Shown here: piece after piece, positions 35,469-45,998 of the stretch | Numbering within the stretch: the first letter of the stretch is position 1 | How the letters are laid out: each line of letters starts with the position of its first letter | Origin: Gyromitra esculenta | Lineage: Eukaryota; Ascomycota; Pezizomycetes; Pezizales; Discinaceae | NCBI GenBank assembly: GCA_038503075.1 | Contig: JBCAML010000015.1 | Location: 806,001-870,000, forward strand | Direction: 5' to 3' | Length of the DNA: 64,000 nucleotides | Made by a program: the position numbers and the translations under genes | The notes under the pieces: model-generated | Told to the model about the DNA's origin: nothing | The model's database searches: none | Seen by the model: only the letters and a program-made list of their open reading frames with translations

Positions 35469-35723
35469 ACGCGTTTTGTTGTTTCCTTGGCGTGCTGGGG
35501 TTGGCAGGGTAACGGCGAGGTTATCGGCCAATCTTTCCATCTGATAAAGAGAAAACAATGAAAAGGGGTAAGCTTCAGCCCTGTTTGAGCGCAGCCTGGT
35601 AGCGATAACGAAAGCTGATTCGTCAAAAAGGGCAAATTCCCTGTTAGCAGGAAAAAAAAATAGAATGCAAGGATGGGGAGCTGCAGGAGACATGATTCGG
35701 ATGATTCACTATTGTTGACGCGT
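35469..35723. promoter_or_regulatory. Two MCB-type sites (ACGCGT) upstream of RNR2
   Basis: ACGCGT occurs at 35469-35474 and 35718-35723, about 500 and 255 bases before the RNR2 start. This MluI cell-cycle box is bound by the MBF complex in yeasts, where ribonucleotide reductase genes are G1/S-regulated. Presence is direct; binding is inferred. Confidence 0.55.
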
Positions 35724-35977
35724 TGAGTGCAGAATTAGTGAATCTGTGCTCGCGACGACGTGTTGGTTACATTCGGATTGATCTCTTGGTATACCGTGTC
35801 TGGTATAAAGTCTCTTCAGGCCTCTCATCTTCTTTCTGTACTCTAACATCTCACCACACTCCCCATCGTTTCCAATCTTCACAACACTTGATTTCACTTC
35901 AGGAACAGATCCTTTATTCTTCTCATCTCAATTACTTACATTCTACCCGTCACAATCACAATCATCTATATTTCGAG

Positions 35978-37380
35978 ATGGCCACTGCTCAGATGATGAC
36001 CCCCTCCAAGAAGGTATGTGTCCCCACAGCAACCAGCAGTCTTTACGTGTCCCAACAGCCCAACGTAGTTAACGATGCTGACGTGCACAGGCTGCCAATG
36101 CGCTGTCAAACCTTAAGGTTGACGACATCACTACCGCCAAGAATTTGACTTCAGCCTTTCACAAGGCCAAGTCCTCCAGCACGGACAGCCCCAAGAAAGA
36201 CCTTGGTCTGAAGAAGCCCATGGAGGTCCAGGAGCCCGAGTTGCTCGATGAGCCTATTCTCAGGGAGAACAAAAATCGGTTTGTCTTATTCCCTATCAAA
36301 TACAATGATGTGAGTAATGGCCATCCAATCCTGACTTGTCACACATTGGCTGCATACTCACGTGTTCCCGTGACTAGATCTGGCAAATGTACAAGAAAGC
36401 AGAAGCCTCCTTTTGGGTTGCTGAAGAGATCGATCTGTCCAAGGATCTTAACGATTGGAACAATCGTATGAACGACGACGAGCGCTACTTTATTTCGCAT
36501 GTTCTCGCTTTCTTCGCTGCCTCTGATGGTATTGTCAACGAGAATCTTGTACAGCGCTTCAGTAATGAAGTCCAAATCCCTGAAGCTCGCTGCTTCTACG
36601 GATTCCAGATCATGATGGAGAACATTCACTCTGAAACTTATTCTCTCCTGATCGATACATATATCAAAGACCAGAAGCAAAGGACTTATCTGTTTGATGC
36701 GGTCGACACTATTCCTTGCATCAAAAAAAAAGCCGACTGGGCTATCCGGTGGATCGAAGATCAGAACTCTACCTTTGCTCAGCGCCTAGTCGCATTTGCT
36801 GCGGTTGAGGGTATTTTCTTCAGCGGCTCCTTTGCGTCTATTTTCTGGCTCAAGGTAAAAAAAAAAACCTCCCTTTGCAAGTTTAAAAACTCAATTTGCT
36901 CACAACAAATTATAGAAACGTGGGCTAATGCCCGGTTTATCTTTCTCGAATGAACTCATCTCTCGTGATGAGGGCCTTCATACCGATTTCGCTTGTTTGC
37001 TTTTCAATCATCTAAACAATCGCCCCAGTAAACAAGCGGTCCAAGACATCATTACTGAAGCTGTCGGTATCGAACAAGAGTTCCTCACAGAAGCACTTCC
37101 CTGTGGTCTCCTTGGGATGAACTCGAAGCTTATGAAACAATATATTGAGTTTGTTGCCGATCGTCTCCTTCTCGCCCTCGGAAACGACAAGTTCTACCAT
37201 TCAACAAACCCATTTGATTTCATGGAGTCGATCTCTCTCGCTGGAAAGACCAATTTCTTCGAGAAGCGTGTTGGTGATTACCAGAAGGCTGGTGTCATGG
37301 CCTCTACAACGAAGAAAGAACAGACTTCCGAGAACGAGGACGATGAGAGCAATGGCATACGCTTTGATGAAGACTTTTAG
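35978..37380 (+). CDS. RNR2: Ribonucleotide reductase small (R2) subunit
   Basis: Four exons (35978-36013, 36091-36309, 36378-36854, 36916-37380) encode 398 residues. The enzyme supplies the tyrosyl radical for making deoxyribonucleotides. Family signatures include [117 protein letters not shown] and the R1-binding acidic tail GIRFDEDF. Carboxylate and histidine metal ligands (the E in VAEEID, E and H in ENIHSE, E in VEGIFF, E and H in DEGLHTDF) are all present. The first coding exon is only 36 nt, and a CT-rich leader precedes the start. Confidence 0.95.
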
Positions 37381-39202
37381 ATGATCTCTTCCACAATACA
37401 TGATCTGTACAACGAGTTTCTTAAATGTCGGAAGGCTGGGTTTTTGGGGTTGGGTCTTTTTGGGTTGCGGGTAACGGATTCTGAAAGGTTTTTTTTTTCT
37501 GGTACCTCCTCGTTTCTTTCGGATACATTAGTTTCGTTCGATCATACCTTATCTTTTACTTCATCAAAAAAGCTCATTTTCGGTTATCGGGTTTATGGGA
37601 GTTTTGTTATGTTAATCTACCTGAGCCGGGCGAGGCCTGCGTATGCCTTCCTGTATTTTTAAATAGAGACTACTACCCTATTTGGTAACGTAGGGTGAGA
37701 AGGGAAATATTTGGATATCCGACTGGCAAACAAGCACAGTTATGATAAAGAGTGTAATGATAGGCTGGATAAATCAAATTCTATTCCCTCAAATTTCCTC
37801 AATTTAGGTTCAAGGACATAAGAAATGGATGACAAGCCAATTAGCTTTCGATCCAATGCAGCACAATTAGCTCCAGGATTAATTAATTAGATCTAAATTG
37901 GAGCAATCTTCTGGTAAAAAAGGGTCTCTGGAATAGTCACCCTGCTAGGTGCTGTTTATTGCCTTAGGAGCAAATCGCGGCTAGCGAGTGAGATACGATG
38001 AATAGCATGACCGCACGTTTGACAGGTAATATCGCGGAATGCATCCCAGCCTCTACGGTAGCTGCGTTTATTTTGTTGGTGAAAGGGGGAGTAAAATTTC
38101 GGTGGGTAAATTCCATGAAAATATATACTAGGGCCGACATAAATCCTCATCAGGTTTGGTAGGATTCAACCCCAAATGTGTTTTCTTATAGTGTACTTTT
38201 ACGATTTCGGATTTCGGATTCAATTGCAAATTGAACCTTCCTCCTGGTGATTCATTGTAAATTTCTGAGACGTTGCAAGACTCGATAATGTCAATTGCTA
38301 ATTCTAATCCTCAACGGAATCGATTCAAACAAGATTTGGCCCGGATTTGTCCATTAGTGTTGGGTTCAGCTATCATGAAATACATGTATTTATAACACTG
38401 TTTTTCCACCCACATACAGATGAGCCTCTCGGTTTCCGCACCTTAGCACAAGTCATACATAGGTTTCCCCCATCTGGAGCATCTTACAAAACTAGAAACA
38501 AGAACAAAAAATAAAACTAGATGCAAATGCCCTTCCGTTTCCACTGGTACTTCTGCAAAAAATACGAGTAAGTCAATGTTTCGTGACGAAAAAGGTAAAG
38601 AGTAGATAAGAAAAGCCCCAGCCTCTTCTTAAGTTCGATCCTGCAAACGTATTTTAGTCTGAAGGTCTTTCTTACTCCTATTTGCCCATCGTGCCCGATG
38701 CCGAGACTTCCATTCCCAATACCAGCTCCCACAATTATTAACAAAATAATAGTAATAACAAATGCACATTTCATCAGGGGAACTTTTTTTGTTGAGACCC
38801 GAAAAAGCAGCCCATACCGCATAAACAAGAGTTCAAATATAAGAAATGATAGTGGATAACATAAAGGAGGAAAGGAAGAGGCAAAATGTGTAGTAAAAAA
38901 ACAACCGATAAATGAAGTCCATGCCCACAAACCCCTCCCAAAGCTTCAGGAATAAAAAACACAGGTCCGAATAAACAGAGTGAAGAATAAAAAAGTGCAA
39001 GCCGATGCAACAGAAAGAGAGAGAAAAGGAAATATGTGCAATTTACACCTTTTCTTCAAGCCAACAAAAACTAAAATAAAATAAAATAAAAAAGGAATCG
39101 TCTTTATGAAAAATGGCAATACAAACTCCTGTAAAAGCAAGATGAGACAAAAAAAAAAAGCCATGTAGAAAATCATACTGCGTGACCAGCATTGCTGAAA
39201 GG
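37381..39202. other. Convergent intergenic region RNR2 / samB
   Basis: AT-rich 3' flanks of two convergent genes. It contains one TACATGTA (38382) and repeated AAATAAAATAAAATAAAA near 39072-39090. No gene or MITE was recognised. Confidence 0.45.
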
Positions 39203-41038
39203 TTATTGTTGCGCCGCAACGCACCAATGTCGATGGTAAACCCATGCACTCTTCTGGCACTCTTTACTGCAGTATTTCGTACGTCTGCACCGTCTGCATT
39301 TCGCAAACTGCCGTGTGTACACTTCCCATTTTCCACATTCATAATAAGCACACTGTCGAATTCCACCTTTCGAATCATCTTTTCGGCAAAGATTTCGCAT
39401 AACCACGCCCGCCCAGTATTGCATATCCTGAGGATGATGGCGAACGGTAAACTTCTCGACTAGGGGGAAAATGTTATAGTTATCTGGCAGAAGGTATTCC
39501 TCTTGATCTCCAAGAGCTGCTAGATTCTGCTCCGTAGGAAAACTAGTTTGATCATCGTCTAGAAGATGAATCTCACTGCTAATAGAAAGCTTTGGGACCA
39601 GATGGGACTTCTGGAAGTAGGACCTTAAATTGCAATATTTGGAGACGTATGCGAGGAGTTGCAACGACATTAAGACATCCTCTTCACGGGGCATCGAAGG
39701 CAAAACCACGGAAGACGAACTATCTGGTAGATATCGAGATGGGACCTGGAATGATGAGGGGATAGCTAAAGGCTGGTTCACAGTTGGAGGATTTGGAGAG
39801 AAACCTATTGCGGTATTCGCATTGGCAGTTGGGTTGATAATGCTGCCATCTATTGGCGATCGGTGGGTGATATTGAAGGTTTCTGCATCTTGGGCGTCCG
39901 TTCCATGGGGCCCAGCCAATCCCATAGGAGCATCCACCGAGCCAATAATTGGATCACGCTCACCAATACCTTCTATTTCTTCTCCTGTCTGAATATCTAC
40001 GATAGGTTCGTTTGCGTTATCTGCTTCGCCTGATGGGTTTGGAATTTCATCGGCATTAGGGTCGTCAGATTCCCCAGATATTGAACGTTGATGACGAATC
40101 GATGGCCGATTGCTTCGGCGGGCTGCCCTGCTTGATGATGTGGGAGGGGGAGGATTAGGTGTAGTAGGCGATTCTGGCTGAGAAGCACCACCAGCCTGGA
40201 GCATTGATGGCAATCTGTCGACATCTCGCACGGGTCGTAGGCCAAATCCTCCGCCATTTGGATCCATCACTGGGAGAGCTGCGGCTAGGGGCTGAAGTCC
40301 ATTTTGGTCGCGTGTTGGTATCCCCGAGTGATAAGTGTGGAAATGATGACGGCTGTCGTGGGTTCGGGTATGGGAATGGGAATGGGAATGTCGGATGTAT
40401 GCGATTCTCTCCGTAGGATTAGGGATGGTAAGGGTCTGCTGAGAATTGGGATGCAGAGGTTCTAAGGCTTGAGGTTCTAGGCGGTGTTGGGATATGGATG
40501 GAGGTATTTCAATGGATGGAGGCGGGGCTTGTCGTCTAAAAGTGCGGTCTCCTCGCTCGTAAAACGAGTTGGAAGGTTTGTTCTCACGGGACCGAGCGGT
40601 ATGGTTTCCAGAAGCAGTACGCTTGATGTTAGCTGCTTCTGCTTTTGATTGGAGTTTGTTGATAACCTGCACATAGTTGTCCAAGATAGTTGCGATGACT
40701 GGTACCATATCTGCCTCCACTACCCTCGTCCGCACAGTCTCAGAACCTCGCACGCCTATGTTCACGACACACTGAAATGCCAAGTTCCATTTCCACATGC
40801 TCATCATGTCCTTGCTCCGCCCAGCCTTCAATATGCAAACCAGCCTTTCTATGCCTCCATCGACGGTAAGTATATCCCTGATCCGAGCCGAAGATGTAGT
40901 AAGGTAGGCGAGATGATTTAAGGAATTTATCAGAGGAAGGGTCGATGTACAATCCAGCGCTCGTCGATCATATAAGGCAGTCGTAATGCCAACAGATGCT
41001 TTATTGACATTGGGAATGCTGAAGTTGACTTCTCGCAT
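39203..41038 (-). CDS. samB: MYND zinc-finger protein samB / MUB1
   Basis: A single uninterrupted exon of 611 residues. The N-terminus MREVNFSIPNVNKASVGITT and YLTTSSARIRDILTVDGGIE form the armadillo-like part characteristic of SamB/Mub1. A long disordered middle follows, with His/Ser-rich HSHSHSHTRTHDSRHHFHT and Pro/Ser tracts. The C-terminus is a MYND finger: AKCRRCRRTKYCSKECQKSA and HRHWC. In Aspergillus nidulans samB affects conidiophore development and septation; yeast Mub1 works with the Ubr2 ubiquitin ligase on Rpn4 turnover. In a window of intron-rich genes the lack of introns is notable. Both start and stop are clear. Confidence 0.93.
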   Translation of the reverse strand: MREVNFSIPNVNKASVGITTALYDRRALDCTSTLPLINSLNHLAYLTTSSARIRDILTVDGGIERLVCILKAGRSKDMMSMWKWNLAFQCVVNIGVRGSETVRTRVVEADMVPVIATILDNYVQVINKLQSKAEAANIKRTASGNHTARSRENKPSNSFYERGDRTFRRQAPPPSIEIPPSISQHRLEPQALEPLHPNSQQTLTIPNPTERIAYIRHSHSHSHTRTHDSRHHFHTYHSGIPTRDQNGLQPLAAALPVMDPNGGGFGLRPVRDVDRLPSMLQAGGASQPESPTTPNPPPPTSSSRAARRSNRPSIRHQRSISGESDDPNADEIPNPSGEADNANEPIVDIQTGEEIEGIGERDPIIGSVDAPMGLAGPHGTDAQDAETFNITHRSPIDGSIINPTANANTAIGFSPNPPTVNQPLAIPSSFQVPSRYLPDSSSSVVLPSMPREEDVLMSLQLLAYVSKYCNLRSYFQKSHLVPKLSISSEIHLLDDDQTSFPTEQNLAALGDQEEYLLPDNYNIFPLVEKFTVRHHPQDMQYWAGVVMRNLCRKDDSKGGIRQCAYYECGKWEVYTRQFAKCRRCRRTKYCSKECQKSAWVYHRHWCVAAQQ

Positions 41039-42793
41039 TGTTGATAACGATGGCTCGATACGAAAGGAGGGAGGGAGGAGGGGAGGCTATCGAGGCTACA
41101 TAAGGTTAGTCGTAGTTATGCGAAAGTAACATTCCACCAGTGACGGACCTTTGATGCAAGTCCTAACAAGGAGAAACCAAATCAGACAGAAGGAACCGTT
41201 TTAAATAGAATGGCCGCGAGCTTTAGAAATAAAGAACCGAGGAAGCCAGAAAGGCGTTGTCGGTGGACGCAGATGGGAGCAGGTAACCCTAAACGGCGGA
41301 AGGATAGAAAAGAATGGAGAAGGGCTTTGGGTGAAGCTATAAAGGAAGGTTTATCAAGAATCGTGGGGGTGGTGAGCGGCTGTCGTTGTCGTTGTGGTGT
41401 GGTGGTTGTGATGGCGATGGTTGCTTGCTCGCTGGCTGGCTGGCTGTGCTGCACAAATGGTCGGAGACAGGGAGGAGGCGAGAGAGGAGAAATCAAACGG
41501 AAGTAGCCAACCACAAGCGAGGACACACAGAACTTCTCCCCGTGGAACAGGCAAAGCACAGACAACACAACAAAACACGCAGCGAGTAACTGGCGATCCA
41601 GTTCGATCCAGTCCCACGGCTATCAGCAGCAAATGTGTACCTACGCTGGCCCTAATACTGATACTGGAGTAGAGGGATAGAACTACGAGTATGGGGGAAA
41701 GGGGGTGTGGTGGAGCAGGGAACAAGTGTGACGGTCTGTAGAAATGGTGGTGATGGTGGTAGTGGTGGTAGCAGTGGTGGTAACTGTGTGGATGGAAGAA
41801 AGGTTGTCGTCTCCGTCGTGGATTCACTGGAGCGTGAGGGTAATAGAACAAGCCTACTGCAGGCGAAGGTGTGGTTGGTCGAATAAACAGAGGTGAGTGG
41901 TCTCGCGCCCGAGCTGGGGATTGCTAAGATTTTTCGTCCGCGCGAAGGGGCAGCTAACGCTGGTTGGGACGGGGAGGGGATGTCAGAGAAGCCGAAATTG
42001 TACGGCCAAGGATTAAGAGCTGCACCTTCAGTCGCGGTGCCGCCAGAGAAGCAACCTGGAGGAGGATCGAGCGTTTCACCGCAGTCGTATGTACAGAGAC
42101 GTGCTGGCGTAGCGGGAGTGGTGAGATATTGTGCGAGAGAAAAAAGAAGACGATAAAAACAAATAAATTAAAGAAACAACGACATAGCAATCGCTCCCGT
42201 TCTATCAGTGATTGAATAAAGCCTCAGAGTTTTAGAAGTGGGGGGTGATTAAAACGGCTTCAATGTGTGCGTTGTTTCCTGTTGACAAGCAGAGAACCAG
42301 AGTGGCGAAATTGAGGGGGCGCTTCGGATACCAAACTTGCTAACAGACTCTTCTGCGGTAAAAGCGAACCTCACGATGTGACAAAATCTTAGGATGCGGA
42401 AAAAAATACTGTGCGCTCCTCAGCGGTTGCTATCATCAGCTCTAGGCGCCCCTATGTCATACTCTCAGCATGTCTTCACCCACACACACCACGATGAAAC
42501 GAAAATCGAGCCTCCATGTCAAGATTCCACGAAACTTGCTGGCAATACGCTAAATATCGGATACAGATGACTTTTATTTTATTTTAATATCGTAAGCGAC
42601 CAGTTTGTTGGTAGATAAAATGATAACGGATATAGGTGTACTCCTTGGGACAGGCTCAGCACAGCCAGTTCTCTGATGTTTCTCCGTGCTGGATGTCGCG
42701 AATTTCTAGGGCACCTCTCGGATCACCTTTTGGCTGGATACATGTACTTTAGAATCCCACACCTCGAACCCTTGACTTACATCTACATACATG
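41039..42793. other. samB upstream region
   Basis: The first 1.2 kb is rich in Gly/Thr-codon-like G-T repeats on the plus strand (GGTGGTGATGGTGGTAGTGG near 41744), so C/A-rich on the samB strand. Many short overlapping frames here are low-complexity. It could be a long leader with upstream open frames, as known for developmental regulators in Aspergillus, but no transcript evidence is visible. No gene was recognised. Confidence 0.4.
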
Positions 42794-42795
42794 TA

Positions 42796-43027
42796 CTACG
42801 GGTGTTGGGAAAGTCTGATGACGGGTGGCGGTGCAGCTCTTTTCTTGGGGGACTCAAACTCATTTGAATTACTAACTAGCTTTATTCAATGTTTAATACA
42901 TAGCATTCACCACCTCTTACCATACATGTATTCACTAGGTCTCTCGAAGAGTTGCGGAGTAGGAAGAAAGACTGACAGCTCCTACTTGCACCGCCACCCG
43001 TCATCAGACTTGCCCCCACGCCCGTAG
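42796..43027. mobile_element. MITE family A, copy A2
   Basis: A 232-bp copy nearly identical to A1, flanked by TA. The 6-bp length difference from A1 is explained by one insertion of ACATGT at about 42924, which creates a TACATGTA. Confidence 0.88.
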
Positions 43028-43033
43028 TATGTA

Positions 43034-43268
43034 CTCGGGTGTAAGGGAAAGTCTGCCGACAGGTGGCGGTGCAGTTCTTCTCTCGATGGACTCAAACTCA
43101 TTTGCATTCCATACTTTTTCCAATTAACCTAGTTTGATGTTTAATAAGTGGCACTTTTGATTTATTAGACGTTTATATTAGGCCCCTCGGAGAGTCGTTG
43201 AGGGGAAGATAAATCGATATCTCTTACTTGCACCGCCACCTGCCATCAGACTTTCCCTCACACTCGGG
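43034..43268. mobile_element. MITE family A, diverged copy A3
   Basis: About 235 bp. It starts CTCGGGTGTAAGGGAAAGTC and ends GACTTTCCCTCACACTCGGG, with CAGGTGGCGGTGCAGTTC inside the left arm. It sits four bases after the TA of A2. Confidence 0.8.
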
Positions 43269-43270
43269 TA

Positions 43271-43504
43271 CATTACGGCTGCATGGGTAAGTCTGATGAC
43301 AAGTGGCGGTGCAGCTCTTTTTCTCGGGTGACTCAAACTCACTTAAATTCCACATCTTTAACTAACTTTGCCCAAGGTTTAGTACATAGCATTCATCACT
43401 TTTTACCACTTCTATTAGATCTCCCGAAAGTTGTGGAGTGGGAAGAAAGATTGACAACTCTTACTTGCACCGCCACCTGTCAACAGTTTCCTCGACCCCC
43501 GTAG
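43271..43504. mobile_element. MITE family A, diverged copy A4
   Basis: About 234 bp, sharing its left TA with A3. The left arm GGGTAAGTCTGATGACAAGT and right arm CACCGCCACCTGTCAACAG match the family, and the right end is CCCCGTAG followed by TA. Confidence 0.8.
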
Positions 43505-43579
43505 TACTCTAAATACAAGAGGCCGTTAAGTCTTGGCCATCGCCACTTGGAATCACTCTCCCCCGTACCCGTACTACTA

Positions 43580-43814
43580 CTACGGGTGTAGGGGTAAATC
43601 TAATAACAGGTGGCGGTGCGGGTAATATATGCCAATTTCTCTCACCCCTTCACAACTCCTCAAGAGGCTTGATGAACATACCTAATGAATCAAGAAACCA
43701 CACATTGAGTCATAAACTAAGTTTGCTTGTAATATTATGAAATTCAAATGAGTTTGAGACCCCCGAGAAAATAGCTTTACCGCCACCGTCATCAGACTTA
43801 CCCTACACCCGTAG
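43580..43814. mobile_element. MITE family A, copy A5 (inverted interior)
   Basis: About 235 bp from CTACGGGTGTAGGGGTAAAT to TTACCCTACACCCGTAG. The interior reads in the opposite orientation to A1 and A2 (AATTCAAATGAGTTTGAGAC). Confidence 0.78.
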
Positions 43815-43895
43815 AACATCCGTGTAGGAAAAGTCTTGACACCCCACCTCATTAGCGAAACAGCCACTAGGGTGTCAAGACTTTTCTTACGACTG
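43814..43895. mobile_element. Mini-MITE family E, copy E3, abutting A5
   Basis: About 80 bp with GGAAAAGTCTTGACACCCC and its inverted match GGGTGTCAAGACTTTTCTTA. It starts within the last bases of A5, so the two elements share a junction. The left end is diverged. Confidence 0.75.
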
Positions 43896-44351
43896 TACTT
43901 GCATGCTTATGTACCTATGGCGTATGTGCATCAACGGGTAGGTTGTAGAACCTATTGCAATCTCTTGCAGTAGAGTAGATTTTGTAAATTACTGGACACA
44001 TTGAGGAAATACAACTTCATATGCCTCTACCTTTTGCTGTTTCTTTTTCTTTTTTAAAAACGAGTCTGCCAAACCTACTAGTATTCCGTTGAGATTCGTG
44101 AAATGGGCATACCTTACAAAGTTGTGCTCAGTGTATGGTATCGTATAAGATGCAAAGGCAGCCCATTTCACAAACGCCAACAGAATACGAATACATGTAC
44201 CTGGAATTTAAAGGGATAGGACCCCTAATGGGTACATGTATTCATCCCACCTAAATATGCTTTGCTTGTAAGTACTTGTGTCTACAGGTGAGCGTGATAC
44301 TCATGTCCCGAACTCTTAATCCAAACCATGGGAGGTATGAATGTGCATGTA

Positions 44352-44584
44352 CAGTCTCGTTCGAAAAGTCTTGGCACACCTCGTCTCTATTAAGAACGAC
44401 TACCGATGGATTGAAGCTATAGTTTTTGTAGAAAATAGTTATGTGAGGTAGTTAGATGTTATTCAGCATCTGAGGATCTCCATAGTTTCCCACCCTTTTG
44501 AATTACTGTTTTCCAGTTCGATCCGTAGCTATTTAATTTATTATCAACGATTAGTAGGGTGCCAGGATTTTACGAACGTGACTG
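44352..44584. mobile_element. Family E, long member E4
   Basis: A 233-bp TA-flanked element starting CAGTCTCGTTCGAAAAGTCT and ending with the inverted relative TACGAACGTGACTG. Its termini resemble the mini-MITEs E1-E3, but it has about 170 bases of extra centre without coding capacity. Confidence 0.65.
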
Positions 44585-45099
44585 TACATGCAGTATTTCT
44601 GACCTAGCTGCTGCCCTTTCATATATACATGTATAGGTGTAATTTTTCTCACTGCTCAGAGTGGATTAGATTTCCGGAAAGTTTACATACATGTAATTGT
44701 GAGAGTTTCCAGATCTACTTCCACTTACGCAACTAATTTTCTGATCGAGGCTGTGTTCGCCTTGGGGTTTTCACTTGATGCTAGCCCATTTCAACTGCCT
44801 CTGTGAGGCTTGGGACTTTGATGTTAGCAGAGGCAAGGGATCAGAACCAATAAGCCTTATTTAAGAAAAGTTGATTGAGTACATCTATAAACACTACCTG
44901 TAGAGAACCACGTTGCGGAAGTGTCTCTTGTGCCTGCTATTAACCAAAGCCATCACCTCCTCCATAAAAATAGTTATCATTGGCCGCCTGGGTTATCTGC
45001 TGATCATGAGTAGATCTTGGATCAGATTTGATATCTAAGGTAAGTTCGTTTTGGTAAGACAACATGTAGCCTCGCAATTTCTCCGCTGGTTTCGATGTA

Positions 45100-45322
45100 C
45101 TACAAGGCAAGGGTAAGCTAGGCGACAGGTGGCTGTGCCAATTTTTCTTCCTGCTCTATAACCCCTTGAGAGGCCCAATAAAAATTGTAAAGAACAACAA
45201 ATGCTATGTATTAAACATCGAGCAAAGCTAGTTGGTAAAAGCATGAAATTCAAGCGAGTTTGGGTGCCTCGAGAAAAGAGTTGCACCGCTACTTGTCATC
45301 AGACTTACCCCTACACCCGTAG
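45100..45322. mobile_element. MITE family A, copy A6 (inverted interior)
   Basis: About 223 bp ending ACTTACCCCTACACCCGTAG before a TA. The left arm is more decayed (CAAGGCAAGGGTAAGCTAGG) but keeps GACAGGTGGCTGTGCCA. Confidence 0.75.
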
Positions 45323-45998
45323 TACTCCATTGATCTGAGAGAGCTGTGTGTTCGGTAATGGATTAGTTTCGTCTGTAATAGGTGCATATAAATGTAGAGC
45401 ATATGTGACCGAAGTTAGCTTTCGGCGCTAGGTTCTAGAGGGTTACTGGGAACCAAGCTAACACGAAATTAGGCGCGAAAAACCCGCGCGGCTATGCGAG
45501 ATAGGATGAAAATCATAAACGATTTAAGTCTTGGGCTTTTGAACTTAATGATAGCCGAATATTCTAGTAGGTCCATCCTGCAAGCATATAGTGATTTTTC
45601 GAGTTTATTATGTGTGCTACACCATGTCAAGCTTAAGATAGCTAGTCCAGTCCCAACCGTTGCTTTTCATCCAGCGACATCACCATCTCTTTCGGCCCTC
45701 GTTCTTCCCGAAACCACGATCAGATTGCGGGGAGGCAAGGTGTTCAAGAAGCACATCCTGCATATACCCATCTTGGAACCGTGTGCGCTGCGCAGGCCAT
45801 TACAGAAACCTAAGGAAGTTGGAGGTTGTGTTTAGTGCACACCGAGCCGGAGTAGGTACCTGGGTCTCCAAAACGTTGTTCTCTGCGAGCAAAAGGTAGT
45901 CTTCCTTTACGCCGAAAATATCTTTGTAAGCTTTGAAGGAAGGAAGGAAGGAAGGAAGGAAGGAACTTGAACTTGTTCCGCTGGGCTCACGACTATCG
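45323..45998. other. DNF3 upstream region with GGAA microsatellite
   Basis: Upstream region of the flippase gene. A (GGAA)n tract at 45936-45964 lies about 35 bases before the start codon, inside the probable 5' leader. No gene was recognised. Confidence 0.5.
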
